Positions 15,193 to 22,684 of a stretch of 33,650 nt of DNA are shown piece after piece. This DNA is from Cecembia sp. (GTDB lineage: Bacteria > Bacteroidota > Bacteroidia > Cytophagales > Cyclobacteriaceae). The stretch is from positions 1-33,650 of the forward strand of contig NZ_SLAP01000243.1 in assembly GCF_007126775.1 (NCBI RefSeq). The letters run 5' to 3'. Position numbers and translations under genes: made by a program. Numbering within the stretch: the stretch's first letter is position 1; every line of letters starts with the position of its first letter. The notes under the pieces are model-generated. The model saw only the letters and a list, made by a program, of their open reading frames with translations, was not told the DNA's origin and searched no databases.

Positions 15193-18078
15193 ATGGTGAA
15201 GAAAAAATTAATTCTATCCCTTTTATCATTCTGTTTTATTCTTGCTATCAACGGGCAGGATTTGGGATTGCCTTTTTCAAAATATTTTTCCAGCAAAGAG
15301 TATCAGGGGGGCATACAAAATTATGCCATTAGTCAAAATCAGAATGGGTTAATTTATGTGGCCAATAATTTTGGTTTATTGGAATATGATGGCAGCAATT
15401 GGGACAGGTACGCAATACCCAATAGCACCAAAATCCGTGACATTTTCTTAGAATCCAATGGGAGAATTTATATCGCAGGACAGGGACAATTGGGTTATTT
15501 CCGGCCCAACGAGCAGGGATTTTTAGAATTTATTTCTTGGTTGCCCAAATTACCTTTGAATTATCAAAATATTGAAGAAGTTTGGAAAGTTTTCAAAATC
15601 TACCAGAACTATATATTCTGTTCTTTTAAAGCCATCTTTATTTTTGACCAAAATGGAAATCTCAAAAACACGATAGAAACAGAGGCTGCATTGGAAAGTT
15701 TTCATTTAAGTAATAATCAGCTGTTTTTTCAGGACTCAGGCAGGGGATTGATGAAACTGGAACAAAATGAAGCTGTTTTTCTGAATGAAACAGCCCTTTT
15801 TAAAAATGAATTGATCGCAGGTATATTAGAGGGGGCTTCAGGTGAACTGAACATCATTACAGAAAAAGGGGAAGCCTACACTTGGGCTCAACAAAAATTA
15901 AAAAAATGGGATGTTAAAGACTTCCAAAATCTAAACAAAGTCAATCTTGTCCGAAGGCTCAAAGATGGTCAGTTTGCTGTGGGAACCCAATATGACGGCT
16001 TGTTTATTTTCAATGAAAACGGTAGCCTTCAACTGCATCTAAACCAAGATAAAGGACTTAATAACAATACCATCATTTCTCTATTTGAAGACAGGGCGGG
16101 AAATCTCTGGATAGGTCATAACAATGGCATTTCCCTATTGGAATTCAGCCTTCCTTTCAGATTAATAGGTCCAGATTCGGGAATTTATGGCACTGGATAT
16201 ACGGCCAAACAAATTGACGGGGATCTATTCCTGGGAACCAATATTAAGGTGAGTAGGATTTCTATATCAAGTAAGGAAATTCATGCTGTTGAAAATTCGG
16301 AAGGCCAATCCTATAGTTTCAATATCATTGACAATGACCTATTGCTCGCACATAATGAAGGAGCTTTTTTTATTCAAAATGACAAAGCAATCCAAATCAA
16401 TGGAATAAAAGGTATTTGGTCTTTTTTACCTTTGATTCAAAAGCCAAATTTGGTTCTTGCAGGAACTTATAATGGATTGGCTATTTTTGAAAAAAAAGAT
16501 GGCAGATACCGCTTTTTAAGAAAATTGAATGGTTTTGAAGAGTCTTCCCGATTAATCCTTCAAGACGATCTGGGCAATATTTGGATGTCCCACGGTTATA
16601 AAGGAATATACAAACTCCAGTTAAACGAAGATCTCACAGGTGTCACTTCCAGGTTTTATGGCAATAAAGATGGCTTACCCACCAACCTCCTGAATTCTGT
16701 ATTTAAAATCGGTGGTAGAATTGTTTTTACCACAGAATATGGTTTATATGTTTACAATCCTGAAACGGACCAATTTGAAAAAGATTTTTTGATTAACCCC
16801 TATTTTGAAAAGGACTTTCTCATTACAAGTTTGGTCGAAGACCCTGTAGGCAACATATTTTATATAGGGGATCGGGAAGTAGGAATTTTAGAAAAGCAAA
16901 ACAATGGAACCTATCAGAAAAATAATCAGCTCTTTAATAAAATCATTCCGTTTTTAAACGATGACCTTCAAAATGTATCTCTTTTGAGATCTAATGAAGT
17001 GATTTTTGCCGCAAACGAAGGATTTATATGGTATAGAAGAGAAAGGAACAAACCCCTCCCTCCCCCGTATCCCGTTTTTATAAGTGCTGTATATCTGACC
17101 AAACCAACGGATTCATTATTTTTCCTGGGAAAAAACCTTGACCTGATGGATCAAAAATTTGGTGCAGAAAGCGATGGAAATGGCCTGGTCCTACCCTATC
17201 ATCAAGGGGATATCCGCTTTGAATATACCAACAGTATTCCCAATAATGAAGGAACAACCCAGTTTAGAGTCTGGCTCGAAGGCTTAGAGGAAGGTTTTGG
17301 GGAATGGACACTCAAAAGAGACAGGGCTTTTACGAACCTGAAAGAAGGAAAATACACTTTCCACCTACAGAGCAAAGACATTTATGAACAGGTTGCAGAA
17401 GCGAAGGTGTTCACATTTACAGTACTTCCTCCTTGGTACAGGACCAAATTTTCTTATTTGATTTACTTTATGGGGTTGATTTTGACCTTCGTAATTGCCT
17501 TTAATAGGATAGACAAACGCTATCAGAAAAAGACCAAAGCAATTACAGCAAAACAAAGCAAGGAACTGGAACAAAAAGCGACAGATTTGGAAAAATCCAA
17601 AAAAGAAGTGGAAAAACTTCGTACAGAAAAACTAAAAGCAGAACTACAGGTAAAAGATAAAGAATTGGCCTCTGCAACCATGCATTTGTTAAATAAAAAT
17701 GGTTTTATAGACCAGACCAAAAATCAACTTGCCGCAATCATCAAGAAAAGTAAAAATCAGGAGGTACAAAACGAATTGCAAAAGGTAATCAACAGTATCA
17801 ATAAAAATACGGAAAAAGATAATGATTGGGAGCAATTTGAAATTCATTTTGACCAAGTTCATGGAGATTTCATGCAAAGATTTAAAAGAGAATACGGCAA
17901 TCTTAGTCCTCAGGAGATAAAACTTTCTGCCTACCTGAGAATGAATCTATCCACCAAGGAAATGGCCTACCTTATGAACATCAGCACAAGAGGTGTCGAA
18001 ATATCTCGATACAGGTTGAGAAAAAAGCTGAACCTGCAAAGAAGTGAAAACCTACAAGAGTTCATTCTTAAATTTTAA
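15193..18078 (+). CDS. Membrane-spanning propeller/Y_Y_Y sensor with LuxR-type HTH
   Basis: A regulator of 961 residues from the ATG at 15193. A TTG 12 codons earlier would put hydrophobic residues before the basic MVKKK and is less likely. It has a signal peptide (cleavage near NGQ) and a long periplasmic part with propeller-type repeats, such as LFEDRAGNLWIGHNNGISLL. A Y_Y_Y domain is encoded at about 17205-17430, one TM helix at about 17455-17505, then a Lys/Glu-rich coiled coil. The C-terminal helix-turn-helix (LSPQEIKLSAYLRMNLSTKEMAYLMNIS, split here as LSPQEIKLSAYL and STKEMAYLMNIS) is of LuxR type. Such proteins sense a glycan breakdown product outside and bind DNA inside, like SusR. 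It is divergent from the SusE/GH16 operon, its likely target. No kinase or receiver domain is present. Confidence 0.85.
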   Translation: MVKKKLILSLLSFCFILAINGQDLGLPFSKYFSSKEYQGGIQNYAISQNQNGLIYVANNFGLLEYDGSNWDRYAIPNSTKIRDIFLESNGRIYIAGQGQLGYFRPNEQGFLEFISWLPKLPLNYQNIEEVWKVFKIYQNYIFCSFKAIFIFDQNGNLKNTIETEAALESFHLSNNQLFFQDSGRGLMKLEQNEAVFLNETALFKNELIAGILEGASGELNIITEKGEAYTWAQQKLKKWDVKDFQNLNKVNLVRRLKDGQFAVGTQYDGLFIFNENGSLQLHLNQDKGLNNNTIISLFEDRAGNLWIGHNNGISLLEFSLPFRLIGPDSGIYGTGYTAKQIDGDLFLGTNIKVSRISISSKEIHAVENSEGQSYSFNIIDNDLLLAHNEGAFFIQNDKAIQINGIKGIWSFLPLIQKPNLVLAGTYNGLAIFEKKDGRYRFLRKLNGFEESSRLILQDDLGNIWMSHGYKGIYKLQLNEDLTGVTSRFYGNKDGLPTNLLNSVFKIGGRIVFTTEYGLYVYNPETDQFEKDFLINPYFEKDFLITSLVEDPVGNIFYIGDREVGILEKQNNGTYQKNNQLFNKIIPFLNDDLQNVSLLRSNEVIFAANEGFIWYRRERNKPLPPPYPVFISAVYLTKPTDSLFFLGKNLDLMDQKFGAESDGNGLVLPYHQGDIRFEYTNSIPNNEGTTQFRVWLEGLEEGFGEWTLKRDRAFTNLKEGKYTFHLQSKDIYEQVAEAKVFTFTVLPPWYRTKFSYLIYFMGLILTFVIAFNRIDKRYQKKTKAITAKQSKELEQKATDLEKSKKEVEKLRTEKLKAELQVKDKELASATMHLLNKNGFIDQTKNQLAAIIKKSKNQEVQNELQKVINSINKNTEKDNDWEQFEIHFDQVHGDFMQRFKREYGNLSPQEIKLSAYLRMNLSTKEMAYLMNISTRGVEISRYRLRKKLNLQRSENLQEFILKF

Positions 18079-18162
18079 CAGAAACCCTATAAAGAATTTA
18101 TGATTGAAAATAATTCTTTTTTGGCCTAAAAAGTTGTATTTTAAGGTATTAACAAATTCCTT

Positions 18163-18849
18163 ATGAAAATCTTTTGGCTTATGTTTCTAGTCACTGTATT
18201 CCAAGCTGACCATTATAAATCCTTAAGGAATACAATGGTAGAAACACAACTTGTATCAAGGGGTATCGGAGATAAGGCTGTACTTGATGCCATGCGAAAA
18301 GTACCCCGACATCTTTTGGTGCCTGAAAAAATAAAAGATTTTGCCTATGATGACAGGCCCCTTCCTATCGGAGAAGGTCAGACTATCTCGCAGCCTTATA
18401 TCGTGGCATTTATGACTGAATTGATCAAGCCACATCCTGAAATGAAGGTTTTGGAAATTGGCACTGGTTCTGGATATCAGGCCGCTGTTCTGGCGGAAAT
18501 CGTAAGGGAGGTTTTTACAATTGAAATATTCGAAGGATTAGGGAAAAGAGCGTCTAGGGATTTGCAGAACTTAGGTTATCAAAATATCCAAGTACGCATC
18601 GGTGATGGATATAAGGGCTGGCCCGAAGAAGCACCCTTTGACGCAATTATTGTCACTGCTGCCCCCTCGGAAATTCCTCAACCTCTGATCGAACAGTTAA
18701 AAGATGGGGGAAGTATGATTATTCCTGTTGGCCAAGAAGGGAAGATACAACAGTTGATTTTGGGTGAAAAGAAAAACGGTAAATTTAAAACCCGTACTGT
18801 TAGCAATGTACAATTTGTTCCTTTTCTTAGAGAGCAGAAGAAAAGTTAA
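18163..18849 (+). CDS. pcm: Protein-L-isoaspartate O-methyltransferase with signal peptide
   Basis: A 228-residue enzyme that methylates L-isoaspartyl residues in damaged proteins and so starts their repair. Family marks are VPRHLLVP at 47-54, QTISQPYIVA at 73-82, SAM motif I VLEIGTGSGYQAA at 96-108, and a C-terminal region ending in VQFVPF. The first 15 residues (MKIFWLMFLVTVFQA) are hydrophobic and look like a signal peptide with cleavage after FQA. This suggests a periplasmic version, as occurs in other Bacteroidota; E. coli Pcm is cytosolic. A start inside the protein at Met25 would remove the signal but also part of the conserved N-terminal helix. The gene is monocistronic and ends before the terminator at 18970. 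Confidence 0.93.
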   Translation: MKIFWLMFLVTVFQADHYKSLRNTMVETQLVSRGIGDKAVLDAMRKVPRHLLVPEKIKDFAYDDRPLPIGEGQTISQPYIVAFMTELIKPHPEMKVLEIGTGSGYQAAVLAEIVREVFTIEIFEGLGKRASRDLQNLGYQNIQVRIGDGYKGWPEEAPFDAIIVTAAPSEIPQPLIEQLKDGGSMIIPVGQEGKIQQLILGEKKNGKFKTRTVSNVQFVPFLREQKKS

Positions 18850-18969
18850 GGTCGAAGTCACCCTCAACATTAATCAAGTTGTTCATTATTTCCTTTCGGT
18901 AATCTTACTTTTCTTTTTTCTTAACTTTAAGACTCTCAAATGTGTATTCAAATCAAATGATAAATAAAA

Positions 18970-19002
18970 AAGTGTACAGCAAACATGGTTTGCTGTACAC
19001 TT
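18970..19002. terminator. Strong bidirectional terminator hairpin
   Basis: AAGTGTACAGCAAA (18970-18983) is perfectly complementary to TTTGCTGTACACTT (18989-19002), a 14-bp stem with a 5-base loop. It is flanked by an A-run on the left, which becomes a T-run for minus-strand transcripts. It sits between the converging pcm gene and the stress operon and probably ends both. Confidence 0.88.
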
Positions 19003-19043
19003 GAAAGCAACTTTAACTTCTGTTTTATTTATTCAACAAAATA

Positions 19044-19688
19044 TTATTGTTCATTATTACTTTTCTCTCTGCAATCCTCAGCTTTTTTGAGTTGAGTTCT
19101 TAGAGATACAAGTTTTTCTGTTGCAAAAGCTTTGATTTGAGGATCTTCTGTATCTTTCACAGCTTTTTCATATAAATCAATAGCGTCTTCATGTTGATCT
19201 ACCATTCTTTTGCTGTAAGTTTGACTAAAATCTTTTCCATTTTTTTCATTAAGTTTTTTATGGAAATCGTTGGAGTCTTCTGTAGCTGAACTTGGAATTG
19301 CAATTGATTTGGTCTGAGCCAATGCCTTAAGCTCATTAAGAGATTTAGAATTCTCCTCTACCATCATCTTACCCAAGGCTCTGACATGTTCAGAATTACC
19401 TTTTTGTTGGGCTAGATTGCCTAAACTAATGTTTTCATGTTGCATTTCTGCCGCATCCATCAAAAATTGAGCGTCATCATCATTATTGATAACCATAACA
19501 GGTCTGTTTTCTAAGTTTGTGTTATTTCCTGTTCTGTAATCTGTTACTTGATTGGACTTATTTTCTTTTTCGGCGACATCCCTTGAATCGTTTGCTTTAT
19601 TTTCAGAGCAGGAAGTTGCAGTAAAGAATACTCCCCCTACTAACAAGGTGGACAATAGGATTGATTTAAAATTCATTTGATTTTTCAT
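19044..19688 (-). CDS. DUF4142 family lipoprotein
   Basis: A lipoprotein of 214 residues if started at the ATG at 19688 (MKNQMNFKSILL). An ATG at 19712 would add eight residues and give an overlong n-region. The lipobox TATSC is followed by a charged linker. The DUF4142 domain then spans the rest: two helical pairs with FLMDAAEMQHENISLGNLAQ, ALGKMMVEENSKSLNELKALA, and the C-terminal YSKRMVDQHEDAIDLYEKA. The fold is a ferritin-like four-helix bundle of unknown activity, often found beside stress proteins. It is the last gene of the catalase/ferritin-like operon, 76 bp after the YflT-like gene, with a hairpin between them and the terminator at 18970 after it. Confidence 0.88.
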   Translation of the reverse strand: MKNQMNFKSILLSTLLVGGVFFTATSCSENKANDSRDVAEKENKSNQVTDYRTGNNTNLENRPVMVINNDDDAQFLMDAAEMQHENISLGNLAQQKGNSEHVRALGKMMVEENSKSLNELKALAQTKSIAIPSSATEDSNDFHKKLNEKNGKDFSQTYSKRMVDQHEDAIDLYEKAVKDTEDPQIKAFATEKLVSLRTQLKKAEDCREKSNNEQ

Positions 19689-19720
19689 AATATAAATTGG
19701 TTTAGTTTTCATTTTACTGA

Positions 19721-19744
19721 CAAGGGATTTTTTTTAATCCCTTG
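19721..19744 (-). promoter_or_regulatory. Intra-operon hairpin before the DUF4142 gene
   Basis: CAAGGGATT (19721-19729) and AATCCCTTG (19736-19744) form a perfect 9-bp stem with a 6-base loop. No T-run follows on the minus strand, so it is not a classic terminator for the operon. It may protect or process the mRNA, or reduce expression of the last gene. Confidence 0.55.
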
Positions 19745-19764
19745 CCTACGGCATTATGGGAATT

Positions 19765-20361
19765 TTACCAGTGAACTTCTTCACCATGGTTGGTTCTCCA
19801 ATTTTCTTCTAAGTATTTGGCATCTTCTTCATTTTTAGGGGTTACCGAGATGACCACATTTCCTTCTTTTATTCCTGATTCATATAATTTCGCTCTGGCC
19901 TCTGGAATACCTGATCCAACCAAGGCTCCGATAACTCCACCGGCAATGCCACCGGCACCAGCACCCGCCAGGCCTGCGGCAATAGGTCCTGCAATTAAAA
20001 TCCCAAGCCCAGGAATAACCACACTGGTACCAATGGCAGCGATTACCCCAGTAATGGCCCCAATTGTACCTCCTATGGCAGAACCCTTACCTGCGTGTTC
20101 TGCAGCTTTGGTGCCTATCTCGGTCCGGTCTTCATCTGTTTCGTTATAGTCTTTTTCCCTGGTTTCCTTAGACATGATCAAGTTGATCTCATCCTTAGAA
20201 TAACCTCTTTCGTGGAGCGTATCATAAGCACTCTCTGTGCTTTCACGGTCTCGGAACATACCTGTCAAAACCCTTTTGTCAGCAGTGCTTTCATTTTGCA
20301 CTTCTTTTCTTTGAGAAGTATCCCTACCAAGGACTTCAGTTTCATTGCGTTTGTTTTCCAT
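19765..20361 (-). CDS. YflT-like stress protein with glycine-zipper segment
   Basis: A 198-residue protein. A charged, disordered N-terminus (1-30) is followed by a general-stress YflT/GSP17M-like half domain (VLTGMFRDRESTESAYDTLHERGYSKDEINLIMS, about 31-64). A Gly/Ala/Ile-rich segment of about 92-152 then carries repeated small-residue spacing (GGTIGAITGVI, GAGAGGIAGGVIGALVG), long enough to insert into or span a membrane as a glycine zipper. A C-terminal strand-helix (GNVVISVTPKNEEDAKYLEE) closes the split domain. Its role is unknown; osmotic or general stress is inferred from family and neighbours. The N-terminus MENKRNETE resembles that of the DUF892 protein (MENKKNTATE) in the same operon. 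Confidence 0.8.
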   Translation of the reverse strand: MENKRNETEVLGRDTSQRKEVQNESTADKRVLTGMFRDRESTESAYDTLHERGYSKDEINLIMSKETREKDYNETDEDRTEIGTKAAEHAGKGSAIGGTIGAITGVIAAIGTSVVIPGLGILIAGPIAAGLAGAGAGGIAGGVIGALVGSGIPEARAKLYESGIKEGNVVISVTPKNEEDAKYLEENWRTNHGEEVHW

Positions 20362-20396
20362 TTTTTTTTATTAATTGATTGAGATTTATTTTCTTT

Positions 20397-20516
20397 TCAG
20401 CTGCATTGGCCTAATAAAAAGTAAATGATTACGAAGACAACGATAGTTCCCAAGCACCCACCTCCCATTTTTTTAGCACCATAACCTGCGAGCAGACCTT
20501 TGAAAATTCTATTCAT
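20397..20516 (-). CDS. 39-aa single-pass membrane peptide
   Basis: A short frame of 39 codons starting ATG at 20516 and ending TGA at 20397. It lies 11 bp after the DUF892 gene and 35 bp before the YflT-like gene on the same strand. The product starts MNRIFKGLLAGYGAKKMGGG, a basic amphipathic stretch. It continues with one hydrophobic helix of about 16 residues (GTIVVFVIIYFLL) and ends in Gln-Cys-Ser. The Gly-rich GYGAKKMGGGC segment is reminiscent of small proteins seen next to stress genes in other Bacteroidota, as far as I recall. Function unknown. Tight spacing within the operon and a coherent composition support it as a real gene. Confidence 0.75.
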   Translation of the reverse strand: MNRIFKGLLAGYGAKKMGGGCLGTIVVFVIIYFLLGQCS

Positions 20517-20527
20517 CTTTTTTCAGA

Positions 20528-21103
20528 TTATGCTGCTTCTTCAGCTGCTTCAATATTGACTGCATCCATGGCCACATCAGACAATTTCAAGTCTGCCTCT
20601 TTTTCCTCTTGGAGAGTGGTTGCTAACAATGCTTCAACCTCTGTTAATTCCATCGTTTCGGCAAATTGACGCAGTGTTCCATAAGAAGCGATTTCGTAAT
20701 GTTCCACTTTTTGCGCAGCTGAAATAATACCCGCATCACGCATGGAACCTTCTTCACATTCCTCCATAATTTCTGAAGCTTCTTCGATCAATCCTTCCAT
20801 TGCATCACATTTTTCTGCTTTGGCTTTTAATCCGATCAAAGAGAAAACTTCTTCCAACCTGGTAACATGAATTTTTGTTTCTTCAAGATGTGATGTCAAT
20901 GCCTCATTCAATTCTTTTGAAGTAGCATATTTGATCATTTTTGGAATTGCTTTTACCAAAGCTTTTTCAGCCCAATAGAGATCTTTCAGTCCATCTCCGA
21001 ATAATTCCATCAATTGTGAAGATTTCATAGATGCTTTTTTACCTGATTTGAAGTCTTCTACTCCGTTATTTGACTCTGTAGCCGTGTTTTTCTTGTTTTC
21101 CAT
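20528..21103 (-). CDS. DUF892 (YciE/YciF-type) ferritin-like protein
   Basis: A 191-residue protein. A polar, Lys/Ser/Asn-rich tail of about 26 residues precedes the DUF892 four-helix bundle: LMELFGDGLKDLYWAEKALVKAIPKM (helix 1, about 31-56), SHLEETKIHVTRLEEVF (helix 2, with an E75-x3-H79 metal-ligand pair), ISAAQKVEHYEIASYGTLRQFA (helix 3, about 127-148), and ATTLQEEKEADLKLSDVA (helix 4). The Glu/His pattern fits a di-iron ferritin-like centre. The biochemical role is not established for the family, which is induced by stress in enterobacteria. It follows the manganese catalase gene by 50 bp and precedes the 39-aa peptide by 11 bp. Confidence 0.92.
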   Translation of the reverse strand: MENKKNTATESNNGVEDFKSGKKASMKSSQLMELFGDGLKDLYWAEKALVKAIPKMIKYATSKELNEALTSHLEETKIHVTRLEEVFSLIGLKAKAEKCDAMEGLIEEASEIMEECEEGSMRDAGIISAAQKVEHYEIASYGTLRQFAETMELTEVEALLATTLQEEKEADLKLSDVAMDAVNIEAAEEAA

Positions 21104-21153
21104 TACTCTTATGGTTTTAGGTTAAATTTTGATTTTTTACTTAGAGAATACAT

Positions 21154-22137
21154 TTACTTTGCAACAGCTGTATTTTTCTCCTTTTTTAATTTTTCATGAT
21201 CTCCATAGACTGACCAACTCATGCTTCCATTTTTAGGTGCACTTGCTCTTTCTAGCATATCTTTCCTTTCGGAACTCAATTTTTTATTGGTAGATTGAAC
21301 GGATTTGTCGGTTCGGTCTGTACCAATGGCTTCCTCTTCAAGCAAGCCATTGGTATCCCTTACATGTTGAATTGGATCTTCTATTGTTTGCCATTCTTCT
21401 CCCATTAGTGGACTTTTTCCTTCATTCCAAGGTCCTTTGAAATTTTCACCCTTTGACATGTTGAAGTACTTGTTACTGAACTTGGGATCACTTTCCAGAA
21501 TTCCTGGAGGAAAGTTTGGTTGAATGGTATCCAATGCCGCTTGGAACATTTGATAATGGGCTACTTCCCTTGTCATTAAAAAACGAAGTGTCTCTTTGAC
21601 ATAAACATCATCTGTAAACTTCATCAGGTTTTCATATACCATTTTAGCACTTGTCTCTGCACCAAGATCCAATCTTAGGTCTGCAGTCAAATCTCCCATT
21701 CCCATGATATAGCTGGCACTCCAAGGATTCCCCACACTGTCTGTCAGCGTAGGCGTTCCACCACTGACTATGAAAAAATGTGGATTGATCATTGCTTCAT
21801 GAATGTAATTCTCCTTCGCTACCTGACCGTCCAGCATTTTGGTAAGGTCTGATTCATCAGCAGCATTCTTCAATTCGCCACTGACTCCTGTGAGCAACAT
21901 CTGAATGGTTGCCCCGACAATTTCAAGGTGACTGAATTCTTCTGTTGCAATGTCCATCAACATATCATACTTGTCCGGATAAGCTTTCCTACAGCCAAAA
22001 GCTTGTACGAAATATTGCATTGCTGCTTTCAATTCTCCGTTAGGTCCACCAAACTGTTCAAGTAACAATTTCGCGAAGCGTACATCTGGTTCAGAAACCC
22101 TTGCATTAAACTGCAATTCCTTTACATGGTGAAACAT
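21154..22137 (-). CDS. Manganese catalase
   Basis: A 327-residue non-haem catalase that disproportionates hydrogen peroxide at a di-manganese centre. The ligand set can be placed: Glu35 (GPNGELKAAM), Glu67 and His70 (TEEFSHLE), Glu161 (GAETSAKM) and His194 (REVAHYQMF). The Glu67/His70 and Glu161/His194 spacings match the Thermus enzyme as I recall it. The C-terminal 90 residues are hydrophilic, ending in a Lys-rich tail, which is usual for the longer Bacteroidota forms. It starts at ATG 22137 with MFHHVKELQF, the family's typical N-terminus. It is the main enzyme of the stress operon; peroxide or desiccation response is inferred. Confidence 0.95.
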   Translation of the reverse strand: MFHHVKELQFNARVSEPDVRFAKLLLEQFGGPNGELKAAMQYFVQAFGCRKAYPDKYDMLMDIATEEFSHLEIVGATIQMLLTGVSGELKNAADESDLTKMLDGQVAKENYIHEAMINPHFFIVSGGTPTLTDSVGNPWSASYIMGMGDLTADLRLDLGAETSAKMVYENLMKFTDDVYVKETLRFLMTREVAHYQMFQAALDTIQPNFPPGILESDPKFSNKYFNMSKGENFKGPWNEGKSPLMGEEWQTIEDPIQHVRDTNGLLEEEAIGTDRTDKSVQSTNKKLSSERKDMLERASAPKNGSMSWSVYGDHEKLKKEKNTAVAK

Positions 22138-22217
22138 ATCTATATAGTTTGGTTTAGTTAGTCGTAATGTATTTTATTCACTAAAATTCAGCTTTAAGGA
22201 GAATAATTTATGAGATC

Positions 22218-22370
22218 TCATTCCTTATCGTCTGAATCACCATTCAACTTGGAAAGAATACCTTTTTTCTTGTTAGACATTACTTCCTTTTCTTTGGGAT
22301 CAGGATTGTCATTTAACTTGGATAAAATACCCTTGCTATTTCTTGTCTTTTTCTTTTGAATTTTTTTCAT
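22218..22370 (-). CDS. 50-aa lysine-rich protein with duplicated KGILSKLN motif
   Basis: A 50-codon gene from ATG 22370 (MKKIQKKK). A longer frame starting upstream at 22409 would add an uncharged hydrophobic stretch and is less likely. The product has two copies of KGILSKLN, at residues 13-20 and 36-43. Each is followed by an acidic tail (DNPDPKEKE and GDSDDKE), so it looks like an internal duplication of about 23 residues. It is highly charged, has no membrane segment, and is probably disordered. A 20-residue product from internal Met31 (MSNKKKGIL) is also conceivable. It is the first gene before manganese catalase, 80 bp upstream on the same strand. Family not recognised; function unknown. 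Confidence 0.6.
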   Translation of the reverse strand: MKKIQKKKTRNSKGILSKLNDNPDPKEKEVMSNKKKGILSKLNGDSDDKE

Positions 22371-22684
22371 GGTGAGGAATTTTTGTAAATGAAAAATTTG
22401 TATAAGCAAAATTCGGAATTTAAATATTAAAATAATTACACCCTATTTTCAATATATTATAAAATTGACAGGTAAAGAGGCGGTTTGGTGAAATGCAGTT
22501 TTAATAGTCAAAAAAATGGTATTATAGGTATCGACTTTCAGATTATCGTCCTACTAAAATGGTAATTTTTAAATTAAAAAATTCTTAATGAAGTCAATAC
22601 ATTCCATTCTGATATGAAATACACTGTTCTTTTTGTTAGCCAGTAAAAGATGGAAAAAAAGATTTAGGGATTGGCATTCAGGGA
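22371..22684. promoter_or_regulatory. Likely control region of the stress operon
   Basis: A 314-bp AT-rich gap between the 50-aa gene and the GH13 gene, both on the minus strand. It should carry the promoter for the catalase operon. A near-perfect palindrome, AAATTC-G-GAATTT, lies at 22409-22421, about 40 bp before the start codon, and is a possible operator. No terminator for the stress side and no gene were seen. Confidence 0.4.

Noticed and set aside
19790-20149. 119-codon Pro/Ala-rich plus-strand frame
   Set aside because: Antisense of the glycine-zipper region of the YflT-like gene; the Pro-rich composition is the complement of Gly codons.
22210-22221. 12-bp palindrome ATGAGATCTCAT
   Set aside because: Overlaps the stop codon of the 50-aa gene and stands alone, so there is no reason to call it a regulatory site.
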